Assembly: GCF_028476545.1 (NCBI RefSeq)
Contig: NW_026732705.1
Span: 123,501 to 187,500 of the forward strand
Origin: Physella acuta
Lineage: Eukaryota; Mollusca; Gastropoda; Physidae
Reading direction: 5' to 3'
DNA: 64,000 bases
The notes below the pieces were generated by a model that saw nothing but the letters and a program-made list of their open reading frames with translations, ran no database searches and had not been told where the DNA came from. Below, one piece after another: positions 26,043-41,185 of the stretch (within the stretch, counting starts at the first letter, position 1; every line of letters begins with the position of its first letter). Both the position numbers and the translations under genes were made by a program.

Positions 26043-26132
26043 TTAAACATAAAACTTTAAACCTAAAACGTTAATTGTTAAACCTAAAACTTAAAGCGTA
26101 ACCTGAAACGCGTCTTCTGCAAACTACTCTTA
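26043..26132. repeat. Remnant of the TTAAACC satellite right of the LTR element
   Basis: Continuation of the satellite interrupted by the LTR element (AAACCTAAAACGTTAA). It changes into the 31-bp satellite at about 26,130. Confidence 0.8.
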
Positions 26133-29100
26133 CAACTTATAACCCGTAAATGATATGAAAGTCGTAACACATGTTAAAACATGATATGAAAGCCGTTACA
26201 CATGTTAACACATGATATGACAGCCGTAATACATGTTGACACATGCAATGACAATCGTAACACATGTTAACACATATGACAACCGCAACACATATAAACA
26301 CATGATATGACAGACGTAACATGTGTTAACACATTATATGACAGCCGTAACACATGTTAGCATATGAAATGAAAGTCGTAACAAATGTTAACACATGATA
26401 TAAAAGTCGTAACACATGTTAACACCTCATATGACAGCCGTAACACATATTAACACATATTAACACATGATATGACAGACTTTAACAACACTTAACACAT
26501 GATATGAACGTCGTAACACATGTTAACACATTATATGACATTTGTAATACATATTAACACATCATATGAAAGTCGTAACACATGTTAACACATCATATGA
26601 CAGCCGTAATACAAATGAACACATTATATGACAGTCGTATTACATGTGAACACATGATATGAAAGTCGTAACAAATGTTAACACATTAAATGACAGTCGT
26701 AACACTTGTTAACACATTATAAGTCAGCCGTAGCAAATGTTAACACATGATATGAAATTCATAACACACGTTAACACATTATATGAAATACGTTACACAT
26801 GTTAACACATCAAATGACAGTCGTAACACATGTTAACACATGATATGACATCCGTAACACATGTTAACACATTATATAACTGTCGTAACACATGGTAAAA
26901 CATGATATGAAAATTGTAGCACATGTTAACACACTGTTTGACAGCGGTAACAAATGTTAACACACGATATGGCAGGAGTAGCCCATGTTAACACATGATA
27001 TGACAGTCGTAACATATGTAAACACATTCTTTGAAAATCGTAACACATGTTAACACATGATATAACAGCCGTAGCACATGTTAACACACTGTTTGACAGC
27101 GGTAACACATGTTAACACACGATCTAAAAGTCGTAAAATATGTTATCACATGATATGACAGCCGAAACACATGTTAACACACTGTTTGACAGTGGTAACA
27201 CATGTTAACACATTATATGAAAATCGAAACACATGTTAACACATGATATAACAGCCGGAGCACATGTTAACACACTGTTTGACAGCGGTAACACATGTTA
27301 ACACACGATATAAAAGTCGTAAAATATGTTATCACATGATATGACAGTTGAAACACATGTTAACACATGATATGAAAGTGGAAACACATGTTAACTCCTC
27401 ATTTCCTAGCCGTAACACATATTAACACATGATATGACAGACGATAACAACAATTAACACATGATATGTCAACCGTAATACATGTTAACACATTATATGA
27501 CAGTCGTAATACATGTGAACACATAATATGAATGTCGTAACATATGTTAACACATGATATGAAAGTCGTAACACATGTTAACACATGATGTGAAATTCGT
27601 AACACATGTTAACACATGATATGACAGCCGTAATACATGTTGACACATTACATGACAGTCGTGAAACACGTTAACACATGATATGAAAGTCGTAACACAT
27701 GTTTACACATTATATAACAGTCGTAACACATGTTAACACTGATATGAAAATTGTCGCACATGTTAACACACTGTTTGACAGCGGTAACACATGTTAAAAC
27801 ACGATATGTAATGAATAACACATGTGAACACATGATTAGACAGCCGTAACACAGGTTAACAAATTATATGAAAGTCGTAACACATGTTCACAAATTATAT
27901 GAAAATCGTAACACATGTTAACACATGATATAATAGCCGTAGCACATGTTAACACACGATATAAAAGTCGTAAAATATGTTATCACATGACATGACAGTT
28001 TAAACACATGTTAACACATGATATGAAAGTAATAACACTTGTTAACACATTATATGAAATACTTTTTATATGTTAACACAACAAATGACAGTCGTAAAAC
28101 ATTTTAACACATTATATGACAGCCTTAACACATGTTAACACATCATACTACAGTCGTTACTCATGTTAACACATGATATGAAAGTCGTAACACATGTTAA
28201 CACATGATATGACATCCGTAACACAAGTTTACATATGACGCAAGAGCCGTAATACATGTTAACACATTACATGACAGTCGTAACACAGGTTAACACAAGA
28301 TATGAAAGTCGTAACACATGTTAACACATTATATAACAGTCATAACACATGTTAACACCTGATATCACAGCAATAACACATGCTATTACATGATATGACA
28401 GCAATAACACATGGTAACACATTAAATGACAGTCGTAACACTTGTTAACACAGTTTACGACAGCCGTAACACATTTAAACACATTATATGAAATACGTTA
28501 CACATGTTAACACATCAAATGTCAACCTTAACTCATATTAACACATGATATGACAGACTTTAACAACAATTAACACATGATATGAACGTCGTAACACATG
28601 TTAACAAATTATATGACATTTGTAATACATATTAACACATCATATTAAATTCGAAACATATGCTCACACATCATATGACAGCCGTAAAACATGTTAACAC
28701 ACGATATGACAATCATAACACATGTTAACACATGATATGAAAAATGTAGCACATGTTAAAACACTGTTTGACAGCCGTAACACATGTTAACACATTATAT
28801 GAAAGTCGTAACACATGTTAACACATTACATGAAAATCGTAACACATGTTAACAAATTATATAACAGTCGTAACACATGTTTACACGTGATATGAAAGTT
28901 GTAGCACAAGTTAACAATCTGTTTGACAGCGGCAACATATGTTAAAACACGATATGTAAGGAGTAACACATGTTAACACATGATATGACAGCCGTAACAC
29001 ATGTTAACACATTATATGACAGTCCTAACACATGTTAACACATTATATGAAAATCGTAACACATGTTAACACATGATATAACAGCCGTAGCACATGTTAA

Positions 29101-30189
29101 CACACTGTTTGACAGCGGTAACACATGTTAACACACGATATAAAAGTCGTAAAATATGTTATCACATGACATGACAGTTTAAACAAATGTTAACACATGA
29201 TATGAAAGTCGAAACACATGTTAACTCCTCATTTGACAGCCGTAACACATGTTAACACATGATATGACAGCAATGACACATGTTAGCACATTAAATAACA
29301 GTTGTAACACTTGTTAACACATTATAAGACAGCCGTAAAACATGTCAACACATGATATGAAAGTCATAACACACGTTAACACATTATATGAAACACGTTA
29401 CACATGTTAACACATCAAATGACAGTCGTATCACATGTTAACACATTATATGACAGCCGTAACACATGTTAACACATCATACGACAGTCGTTACTCATGT
29501 TAACACATGATATGAAAGTCGTAACACATGTTAACACATTATTTAACAGTCGTAATACATGTTAACACATGATATGAAAACTGTAACACATGTTAACACA
29601 CTGTTTGACAGCGGTAACACATGTTAACACACGATATGTAAGGAGTATCAAATGTTAACACATGGTATGACAGCCGTAACACATGTTAACACATTATATG
29701 ACAGTCGTAACACATGTTACCACATGATATGACAGACTTTAACAACAATTAACACATGATACGAACGTCGTAACACATGTTAACACATATGACATTTGTA
29801 ATACATATTAACACATCACATTAAAGTCGCAACACATAATAACAGTTCATATGTCAGCCGTAACACATATTAGCTCACGATATGAAAATCATAGCACATG
29901 TTAAAGCATATTATGTCAGCCGTAATACATGTTAACACGTTATATGAAAGTTGTAACATATGTTAGCACATGATATGAAAGTCGTAGAACATGTGAACAC
30001 ATGATATGAAAGCCGTTACACATGTTAACACATGACGAGAAAGTCGTAACACACGTTAAAACATTGTATGACAGACGTAACACATGTGAACACATGATAT
30101 GAAAGTCGTAACACATGTTAACCTATGATATGAAAGACGTTACACATGTTAACACATTACATGACAGTCTTAACACATGATAACACATG

Positions 30190-31840
30190 ATATGAAAGCG
30201 TAACACATGTTAACACGTCATATGACAGTCGTAACACACGTTAACACATGACAAGAAAGTCGTAACACACGTTAAAACATTGTATGACAGCAGTAACATA
30301 CGTTAACACATGATATGAAAGTCTTAACACATGTTAACACATTAGTTTGCAGTCATAAAACATGTTAACACATGATATGACAGCCGTGGAACATGTTAAC
30401 ACATCATATGACAGTCGTGACTCACTTTAACACATCATATGAAAGTCGTAAAACATATTAACACTTGATATGACAGCCGTAACTCATGCTAACACATCAT
30501 ATGACAGTCTTAACAAATGTTAACACATCATATGACAATCGAAACACATATTAACACATGACAAGAAAGTCGTAACACACGTTAACACATTGTATGACAG
30601 CCGTAACACATGTTAACACATCATATGAAAGTCGAAACATATGTTAACACATTATATGACAGTCTTAACTCATGATAACACATGATTTGAAAGCGTAAAA
30701 CATGTTAACACGTCATATGACAGTCGTAACACACGTTAACACATAACAAGAAAGTCGTCACACACGTTAAAATATTGTATGACAGCCGTAACATATGTTA
30801 ACACATGATATGAAAATCTTAACACATGTTAACACATTTTGTGACAGCCGTAACTCATGTTAACACATTATATGTGAGCCTTAACATATGTTAACATATG
30901 ATATGAAAGTCGTAACACATGTTAACATATGATATGAAAGCATTAACACATATTAACATATCAAATGAGAGGCGTAACACATGTTAACATATGATATGAC
31001 AGCCGTAACACATGTTAATACATGGTATGAAAGTCATAGCACATGTTAACACACTGTTTCTCAGCGGTAACACATGCTAACACACGATATGTAAGGAGTA
31101 ACACATGTTAACACATGGTATGACAGCCGTAACACATGTTAACACATTATATGACAGTCGTAACACATGTTACCACATGATATGACAGACTTTAACAACA
31201 ATTAACACATGATACGAACGTCGTAACACATGTTAACACATTATATGACATTTGTAATACATATTACCACATCACATTAAAGTCGCAAGACATAATAACA
31301 GTTCATATGTCAGCCGTAACACATATTAGCATACGATATGAAAATTATAGCACATGTTAAATCATGATATGTCAGCCGTAATACATGTTAACACATTATA
31401 TGAAAGCCGTTACACATGTTAACACGTGACGAGAAAGTCGTAACACACGTTAAAACATTGTATGACAGACGTAACACATGTTAACACATGATATAAAAGT
31501 CGTAACACATGTTAACACATGATATGAAAGCCGTTACACATGTTAACACATGACGAGAAAGTCGTAACACACGTTAAAACATTGTATGACAGTCTTAACA
31601 CATGATAACACATGATATGAAAGCGTAAAACATGTTAACACGTCATATGACAGTCGTAACACACGTTAACACATGACAAGAAAGTCGTCACACACGCTAA
31701 AATATTGTATGACATCCGTAACATATGTTAACAAATGATATGAAAATCTTAACACATGTTAACACATTATTTGACAGCCGTAACACATGTTAACACATTA
31801 TATGTTAGCCTTAACAAATGTTAACATATGATATGAAAAT
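30190..31840 (+). repeat. Higher-order duplication in the 31-bp satellite, copy 1
   Basis: Repeated about 2.55 kb downstream. Markers such as the GTAAGGAGTAAC variant (taaggag at 31,092 and 33,641) and the ACATAACAAGAAAGTCG variant (about 30,743 and 33,292) are both offset by 2549 bp. Copy 1 carries about 70 extra bp near 30,345-30,410. The copies diverge after about 31,840. Confidence 0.75.
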
Positions 31841-32811
31841 CATAGCACATGTTAAAGCATGATATGTCAGCCGTAATACATCTAAACACATTATATGAAA
31901 GTTGTAACATATGTTAGCACATGATATGAAAGTCGTAACACATGTTAACACATGATATGAAAGCTGTTACACATGTTAACACATGACGAGAAAGTCGTAA
32001 CACACGTTAAAACATTGTATGACAGACGTAACACATGTTAACACATGATATGACAGTCGTAACACATGTTAACCTATGATATGAAAGACGTAACACATGT
32101 TAACACATTATATGACAGTCTTAACACATGATAACACATGATATGAAAGCGTAACACATGTTAACACGTCATATGACAGTCTTAACAAATGTTAACACAT
32201 CATATGACAATCGAAACACATATCAACGCATGACTAGAAAGTCGTAACACACGTTAACACATTGTATGACAGCCGTAACACATTTTAACAGATCATATGA
32301 AAGTCGAAACATATGTTAACACATTATATGACAGTCTTAACACATGATAACACATGATATGAAAGCGTAAAACATGTTAACACGTCATATGACAGTCGTA
32401 ACACACGTTAACACATGACAAGAAAGTCGTCACACACGTTAAAATATTGTATGACAGCCGTAACATATGTTAACACATGATATGAAAATCTTAACACATG
32501 TTAACACATGATATGACAGCCGTTAAACATATTAACACTGCATATGACAGCCGTAACACATGTTAACACAAGACATGAAAGCCGTAACACATGTTAACAC
32601 ATCATATGACAGCCGTATCATGATATGACATCCTTATTACATGTTAACATATGATTTGAAAGCCGTAACACATGTTAACACATCATATGACAATCTTAAC
32701 ACATATTAACACATGATATGACAGCTGTAACACTTGTTAACACATTATATGTTAGTCGTATAACACATTATATGACAGTCTTGACACATGATAACACATG
32801 ATATGAAAGCG

Positions 32812-34390
32812 TAACACATGTTAACACGTCATATGACAGTCGTAACACACGTTAACACATGACAAGAAAGTCGTAACACACGTTAAAACATTGTATGACA
32901 GCAGTAACATACGTTAACACATGATATGAAAGTCTTAACACATGTTAACACATTATTTGACAGTCGTGACTCACGTTAACACATCATATGAAAGTCGTAA
33001 AACATATTAACACTTGATATGACAGCCGTAACTCATGTTAACACATCATATGACAGTCTTAACAAATGTTAACACATCATATGACAATCGAAACACACAT
33101 TAACACATGACAAGAAAGTCGTAACACACGTTAACACATTGTATGACAGCCGTAACACATGTTAACACATCATATGAAAGTCGAAACATATGTTAACACA
33201 TTATATGACAGTCTTAAAACATGATAACACATGATTTGAAAGCGTAAAACATGTTAACACGTCATATGACAGTCGTAACACACGTTAACACATAACAAGA
33301 AAGTCGTCACACACGTTAAAATATTGTATGACAGCCGTAACATATGTTAACACATGATATGAAAATCTTAACACATGTTAACACATTTTGTGACAGCCGT
33401 AACTCATGCTAACACATTATATGTGAGCCTTAACATATGTTAACATATGATATGAAAGTCGTAACACATGTTAACATATGATATGAAAGCATTAACACAT
33501 ATTAACATATCAAATGAGAGGCGTAACACATGTTAACATATGATATGACAGCCGTAACACATGTTAATACATGGTATGAAAGTCATAACACATGTTAACA
33601 CACTGTTTCACAGCGGTAACACATGCTAACACACGATATGTAAGGAGTAACACATGTTAACACATGGTATGACAGCCGTAACACATGTTAACACATTATA
33701 TGACAGTCGTAACACATGTTACCACATGATATGACAGACTTTAACAACAATTAACACATGATACGAACGTCGTAACACATGTTAACACATTATATGACAT
33801 TTGTAATACATATTACCACATCACATTAAAGTCGCAAGACATAATAACAGTTCATATGTCAGCCGTAACACATATTAGCATACGATATGAAAATTATAGC
33901 ACATGTTAAATCATGATATGTCAGCCGTAATACATGTTAACACATTATATGAAAGCCGTTACACATGTTAACACGTGACGAGAAAGTCGTAACACACGTT
34001 AAAACATTGTATGACAGACGTAACACATGTTAACACATGATATAAAAGTCGTAACACATGTTAACACATGATATGAAAGCCGTTACACATGTTAACACAT
34101 GACGAGAAAGTCGTAACACACGTTAAAACATTGTATGACAGTCTTAACACATGATAACACATGATATGAAAGCGTAAAACATGTTAACACGTCATATGAC
34201 AGTCGTAACACACGTTAACACATGACAAGAAAGTCGTCACACACGCTAAAATATTGTATGACATCCGTAACATATGTTAACAAATGATATGAAAATCTTA
34301 ACACATGTTAACACATTATTTGACAGCCGTAACACATGTTAACACATTATATGTTAGCCTTAACAAATGTTAACATATGATATGAAAGTC
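32812..34390 (+). repeat. Higher-order duplication in the 31-bp satellite, copy 2
   Basis: Second copy of the segment at 30,190-31,840. A further partial copy of its GTAAGGAG-containing part recurs 930 bp later (34,571), which is 30 x 31. Confidence 0.75.
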
Positions 34391-36720
34391 GTAACACATG
34401 TTAACATATGATATGACAGCCGTAACACATGTTAACACATGAAATGAAAGTCGTAACACATGTTAACACATTATTTAACAGTCGTAATACATGTTAACAC
34501 ATGATATGAAAATTGAAACACATGTTAACACACTGTTTCACAGCGGTAACACATGTTAACACACGATATGTAAGGAGTAACACATGTTAACACATGGTAT
34601 GGTAGCCGTAACACATGTTAACACATTATATGACAGTCGTAACACATGTTACCACATGATATGACAGACTTTAACAACAATTAACACATGATACGAACGT
34701 CGTAACACATGTTAACACATTATATGACATTTGTAATACATATTAACACATCACATTAAAGTTGCAACACATAATAACAGTTCATATGTCAGCCGTAACA
34801 CATATTAGCATACGATATGAAAATCATAGCACATGTTAAAGCATGATATGTCAGCCGTAATACATGTAAACACATTATATGAAAGTTGTAACATATGTTA
34901 GCACATGATATGAAAGTCGTAACACATGTTAACACATGATATGAAAGCCGTTACACATGTTAACACATGACGAGAAAGTCGTAACACACGTTAAAACATT
35001 GTTTGACAGACGTAACACATGTTAACACATGATATGACAGCCGTAAAACATGTTAATACATGGTATGAAAATCATAACACATGTTAACACATAATTTAAC
35101 AGCCGTAACACATGTTAACACATTATATGTTAGCCTTAACATATGTTAACATATGATATAAAAGTCGTAACTTATGTTAACACATCATATGACAGTCGTA
35201 GCACATGTTAAAAGATCATATGACAGTTGTATTGTATGTTGACATATGATGTAACAGACGTAACCCATGTTAACACTTGATATGAAAGTCGTAACACATG
35301 TTAACTCATTATATAAAAGTCGTAACACATGTTAACACTTGAAATGTCAGCCGTTAAACATATTAACACATCATATGACAGCCGTAACACATGTTAACAC
35401 AAGACATGAAAGCCGTAACACATGTTAATACATTATATGACAGCCGTATCATGATATTTTGACATCCTTATTACATGTTAACATATGATTTGAAAGCCGT
35501 AACTCATGTTAACATATCATATGACAATCTTAACACATATTAACACATGATATGACAGCTGTAACACTTGTTAACACATTATATGTTAGTCGTAAACAAT
35601 GTTAACATATGATATGAAAGCAATAACACATGTTAACATATCAAATGAGAGTCGTAACACATGTTATAACATTATATGACAGTCGTAACACATGTTAACA
35701 CATTATATGTTAGCCTTAACATATGTTATTATATGATATGAAAGCCGTATTACATGTTAACAGATCATATGACAGTCGTAACATATGTTAACATATGATA
35801 TAACAGACGTAACACAGGTTAACACTTGATATAAAAGTCATAACACATGTTAACTCATTATATGAAAGTCGTAACACATGTTAACACTTGATATGACAGC
35901 CGTTAAACATATTAACACTGCATATGACAGCCATAACACATGTTAACACAAGACATGAAAGCCTTAACACATGTTAAGACATCATATGACAGCCGTATCA
36001 CATTTTAACACATGATATGACATCCTTATTACATGTTTACATATGATTTGAAAGCCGTAACACATTTTAACACATCATATGACAATCTTAACACATATTA
36101 CACATGATATGATAGTCGTAACACATGTTAACATATGATATGACAGAGGTAACACAAGTTAATAGATGGTATGAAAGTAATAACACGTGTAAACACATGA
36201 TATGACAGCTGTAACACTTGTTAACACATTATATGTTAGCCGTAACAAATGTTAACATATGATATGAAAGCAATAACACATGTTAACATATCAAATGAGA
36301 GGCGTAACACATGTTATAACATTACATGACAGTCGTAACACATGTTACCATATGATATGGCAGCCGTAACAGATGTTAATACATGGTATGAAAGTCATAA
36401 GAAATGTTAACACATAGTTTAACAGCCGTAACACATGTTAACACATTATATGTTAGCCTTAACATATGTTAACTTATGCTATGAAAGCCGTATTACATTT
36501 TAACACATCATATGACAGTCGTAACAAATGTTAACACATCATATAACAGTCGTAACATATGTTAACATATTATAAACAGACATAACACAGGTTAATACTT
36601 GACATGAAAGTCATAACACATGTTAACTCATTATATAAAAGTCGTAACACATGTTAACACTTGATATGACAGCCGTTAAACATATTAACACTGCATATGA
36701 CAGCCGTAACACATGTCAAC

Positions 36721-39700
36721 ATATATTATAATAGTAAATCATGTTACGATTTTTATATCAAGTGTAAACATGTGTTAGGACTATAATATAATGTGTTTAC
36801 ACATGTTAAGTCTGTCATATCATGTTTTAATGTGTTGCGACTGTCTTATGATGTGTTAACATGTGTTAAGACTGTCATAAAATGTGTTAAAAGGTGTTAC
36901 CACTTTCATATCATGTGTTAACATATGTTACGACTGTTATATGATGTGTTAAGATGTGTTACGACTCACATATCATGTGTTAACGTTTGTTACGACTGTC
37001 ATGTAATGTGTTAACATCTGTTACGACTTTCATATCATGTGTTAACATGAGTAACGACTGTCGTATGATGTGTTACCATGTGTTACGGCTTTCATTTGAT
37101 GTGTTAACCTGTGTTACGACTTTCATATAATGTGTTAACGTGTGTTAAAACTTTCATATCATGTATTAACATGCGTAACGTCTTTTATATTAGGTGTTAA
37201 CATGTGTTTAATTTGTCTTATAATGTGTTAACATGTCTAACGGCTGTCATATTATGTGTTAACTTGTGTTACGACTTCCATATCATTTAAAACCTGTGTT
37301 ATGACTTTCATATCATGTGTTAAATCGTGACACGGCTCTCATATGATGTGTTACATGAGTAAGGGCTGTCATATCAAAGTTTAATTTGTGTTACGTGTGT
37401 CATATAATGTGTTAACATGTATTACGATTTTTATATCATATGTTAACATGTGTTTCGACTGTCATATAATGTTATAACATGTGTTAGGACTGTCATATGA
37501 TATGTTAACATGTGTTACTGCTTTCATATATGTTATCATTTATAAGGCTAACATATAATGTGTTAACATGTGTTATGGCTGTCATATCATATGTTAACAT
37601 GTGTTACGACCATCATATCATGTGTTAATATGTGTTAAGATTGTCATATGATGTGTTAACATGTGTTACAGCTTTGAAATCATATGTTTACATGTAATAA
37701 GGATATAGTAACATGTTTTATGGCTGTCATATAATGTGTTAACTTGTGTTAAGGTAGGCATCTCATATGTTAGCATGTCTTACGACTGTTATATGTGTTA
37801 ACATGTGTAACGACTGTCATAAGATGTGTTAACACGTGTTACGGCTGTCATACCATGTGTTAACATGTGTTATGACTTTCAAACCATGTTTTAACATGTG
37901 TTACGGCTGTCATATAATGTGTTAACCTGTGTTAAGGTAGTCATATGATGTGTTATCATGTGTTAAGACTGTAATATGATGTGATAGCATGTTACGGTTG
38001 TCATATGATGTGTTAACCTGTGTTAAGACTGTCATATTATGTGATAGCATGTGAAATACTGTTATATGTGTTAAAATGTGTTACAGATGGCATATTATGT
38101 GTTAACATGTGTTACGACTTTCATATCATTTTTAAAATGTTATGACTTTCATATAATGTGTTAACATATGTTACGGTTGTCATATGTGATGTGTTAACAT
38201 GTGTTAAGACTGTCATATGATGTGATAGCAGGTGAAAATAGTGTCATAGGATATGTTAATATGTGTTACGGATGTCAGATAATGTGTTAACATGTGTAAC
38301 AGCTGTCATATCATGTTAACATGTGTTACCACTGTCATATAATGTGTTAACATGTGTTACGACTGACATATGATGTGTTAACATGTGTTACATCTGTCAT
38401 ATCATATGTTAACATGTGTAAATGCTGTCATGTCATGTGTTAACATGTGTTACGGCTTTCATATCATAAGTTAACATGTGTTATGACTTTTATAACATGT
38501 GTTAACATGTGTTACGGCTGTCATATGATTTGTTAACATGAGTTACGACTTTCATATCATGCGTTAACATGAGTAACGACAGTCGTATGATATGTTAACA
38601 GGTGTTACGGCTTTCATATCTTGTGTTAACATGTATTACGTCTGTCATATGATGTGTTAATATGTGTTACGACTGTCATATCAAGTGTTAACATGTGTTA
38701 TGACTTTCATACCATTATTATCATGTGTTACGGCTGTCATATCATATGTTAAAGTGTGTTACGACTTTAATATCAAATGTTAACATATGTTACGACTATC
38801 AAGTGTTACGGCTTTTAAATCATATGTTAACATGTAATAAGGATGTCATATCATGTGTTAAAATGTGTTACGGCTGTCATATGACGTGTTAACATGTGTT
38901 ACGGCTGTCAAATAAAGTGTTAACATGTGTTACGGGTGTCATATGTGTTAACATGTATTACGATTTTCATGATTTAATATCATATGTTAACATGTGTTAC
39001 GACTGTCATATCCTGTGTATAACATGTGTTATGACTGTTATATCATGTCTCCTATTATATGTTGACATGTGTTACGACTTTCACATCATATGTTAACATA
39101 AGTTTCGGTGGTCATATCATATGATAACATGTGTTACGGCTTTCAGATCATATATGTTAACATGTGTTACGACTGTCATATGATGTTATAACATGTATTA
39201 CGACTGTCATATGATATGTTATGATGTGTTACTGCTTTCATATCATATGTTAACATTTGTTAAGGCTAACATATAATGTTAACATATGTTCGTGTTATGA
39301 CTTTCATACCATGTGTTAACATGTGTTACGGCTGTCATATCGTATGTAAACATGTGTTACGGCTATCATATATGTGTTTACATGTGTTACCGCTGATTAT
39401 GATGTGTTAACATGTGTAACGACTCTCATATGATTTGTCAACATGTGTTACTGCTTTCAAATCATGTGTTAACATGTGTTACGACTGTTATTTGATGTGT
39501 TAACATGTGTTACGCATGTTATATCATTTGTTAACATGTGTTCCGGCTGTGAAATCATGTAATAACATGTGTTATGGATTTCATGTCATATGTTAACATG
39601 TGGAAAGGCTTTCATATAATGTGTTAACATGTGTAAAGGCCTTCAAATATTGTTTTAACATGTGCTAAGGCTTTAAAGCATGTGTTAACATGTTTGAAGG

Positions 39701-40125
39701 CTTTAAAAAAATGTATTAACATTTCTTAAGGCTTTCATAAATTATGTTAACATGTGTTAGGGCTTACATAGCATCTGTTAACATGTGTAAAGCCTTTCAA
39801 ATAATATGTTAACATGCTTTCAAATCATGTGTTATCGTGCGTTAAGGCTTGCAAATAATGTGTTAACATGCGTTTAGACTTTCTAAAAATGTGTTGACAT
39901 GTGTTATGGCTTTCAAATCATGTGTTAACATGTGTTAAAGCTTTCCAAAAATGTGTGAGCATGTGTTAAGGCTTTCCAAAAATATGTTAACATGTTGTAA
40001 AACTTTCAATGTGTTAACATGTGTTATCGCTTTCAAATATCATGTTAACATGTGTTAAGGTTTTCAAATAATGTGTGAACATGTGCAAAGGTTTTCATAT
40101 AATGTGTTTTTCATATAATGTGTCT
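36721..40125 (-). repeat. 31-bp satellite, inverted block (3.4 kb)
   Basis: From about 36,721 the same satellite continues as its reverse complement (TGTTAACATGTGTTACGAC and CTGTCATATGATG). The switch occurs within about 30 bp, around an A/T-rich stretch at 36,720-36,745. Towards the right the CGTAAC part changes to CTTAAC, giving the GTTAAGGCTTTCA variant from about 39.6 kb. Confidence 0.92.
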
Positions 40126-40900
40126 TAACACATGCTTACATATTTTTGGAAAACCTTTACACATGTTCATTATATGAAAACATTAACACATGTTAACACA
40201 TTATTTGAAAGCCTTAACACAATTTAATACATCGTTTGAAAGCATTAACACAAGTTAACACATTATTTTAGAGCCTTAACACATGATAACACATAATTTG
40301 AAAGCATTAACATATGTTAACAAAAATATATGAAAGACCTAACACATGTTAACACATTATTTGAAAGCCCTTACATATGTTAACACATTATATGAAACCC
40401 TTAACACATGTTAAAACATGATATGAAAGCCTAAAAACAGACTAACACATTATTTGAAAGCCTTAGCACACGTTAACAGATGATACAAAACCCTTAGTAC
40501 ATGTTAACACATTATATGAAAGCAATAACACATGTTAACACATTATTTGAAAGCCTTATCACAAGTCAACACATGATATGAAAGCCTTACCACATGTTAA
40601 CACATTATATGAAAGCCTTAGCACATGTTGAAAATTTGAAAGGCTTAACATAATTATGTTAACATATTATTTTAAAGTCTTAACACATGTTAAAACATTA
40701 TTTGAAAGCCTTTACACATGTTAACACATTATTTTAAAGCTTTAACACATGTTAACACAATATTTTAAAGCCTTAACACATGTTAAGACATTAAATGAAA
40801 GCTTTAACATAGTTTAACACATTATATGAAATTCCTAACAGATGTGAACATAATATTTGACAGCCTTAACGTATGTTAACACATTACTTGAAAGCCTTAT
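40126..40900 (+). repeat. 31-bp satellite, forward block of the GCCTTAACA variant
   Basis: Orientation flips back at about 40,100-40,150. The flip is marked by hairpin arms at 40,075-40,096 and 40,149-40,170 (GTGAACATGTGCAAAGG against CCTTTACACATGTTCAT, about 20 of 22 pairing). The block uses the CCTTAACACATG and ATTATTTGAAAG variant, 31 bp per unit. Confidence 0.88.
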
Positions 40901-41185
40901 ATATGTGTTAACATGTTTTAAGACTTTCTAATAATGAGTAGACATTTGATATAATGTATTAACATGTGTTATGGCTTTTATATAATGTGTAAACATGATT
41001 TAAAACTTTAAGGCTTTCAAATAATATGTTAACATGTGTTAAGGCTTTCAATGAATGTGTTAGCATGTGTTAGGGCTATCATATCATATGTTAACATGTG
41101 TTAATGCTGTCATTGAATGAGCTAACATGTGTTAAGTCTTTTATATAATGTGTTAACATGTGTTAGGGTTTTCATATAGTATTAG
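40901..41185 (-). repeat. 31-bp satellite, last inverted block
   Basis: Third flip at about 40,900 (GAAAGCCTTATATATGTG then TTAACATGTTTTAAGAC). About nine units follow as reverse complement. The satellite ends at about 41,185, where unique sequence begins. Confidence 0.85.

Larger units (their letters stand above)
26133..36720 (+). repeat. 31-bp satellite, forward block (10.6 kb)
   Basis: About 340 copies of a unit averaging 31 bp. Its parts are the near-palindromic core CATGTTAACACATG, a variable GATATGA/TTATATGA stretch, and ACAGCCGTAACA or AAAGTCGTAACA. Copies differ by scattered substitutions, far more than in the 28-bp array. The core holds GTTAAC, so much of the unit reads alike on both strands. 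No gene is visible. Small reading frames rich in CVNMCYD-like peptides on the minus strand come from the repeat. Confidence 0.93.

Noticed and set aside
26133-41185. CRISPR-like array of regularly spaced palindromic repeats
   Set aside because: There are no conserved repeats separated by unique spacers; every base belongs to the 31-bp unit, and the context is an animal genome.
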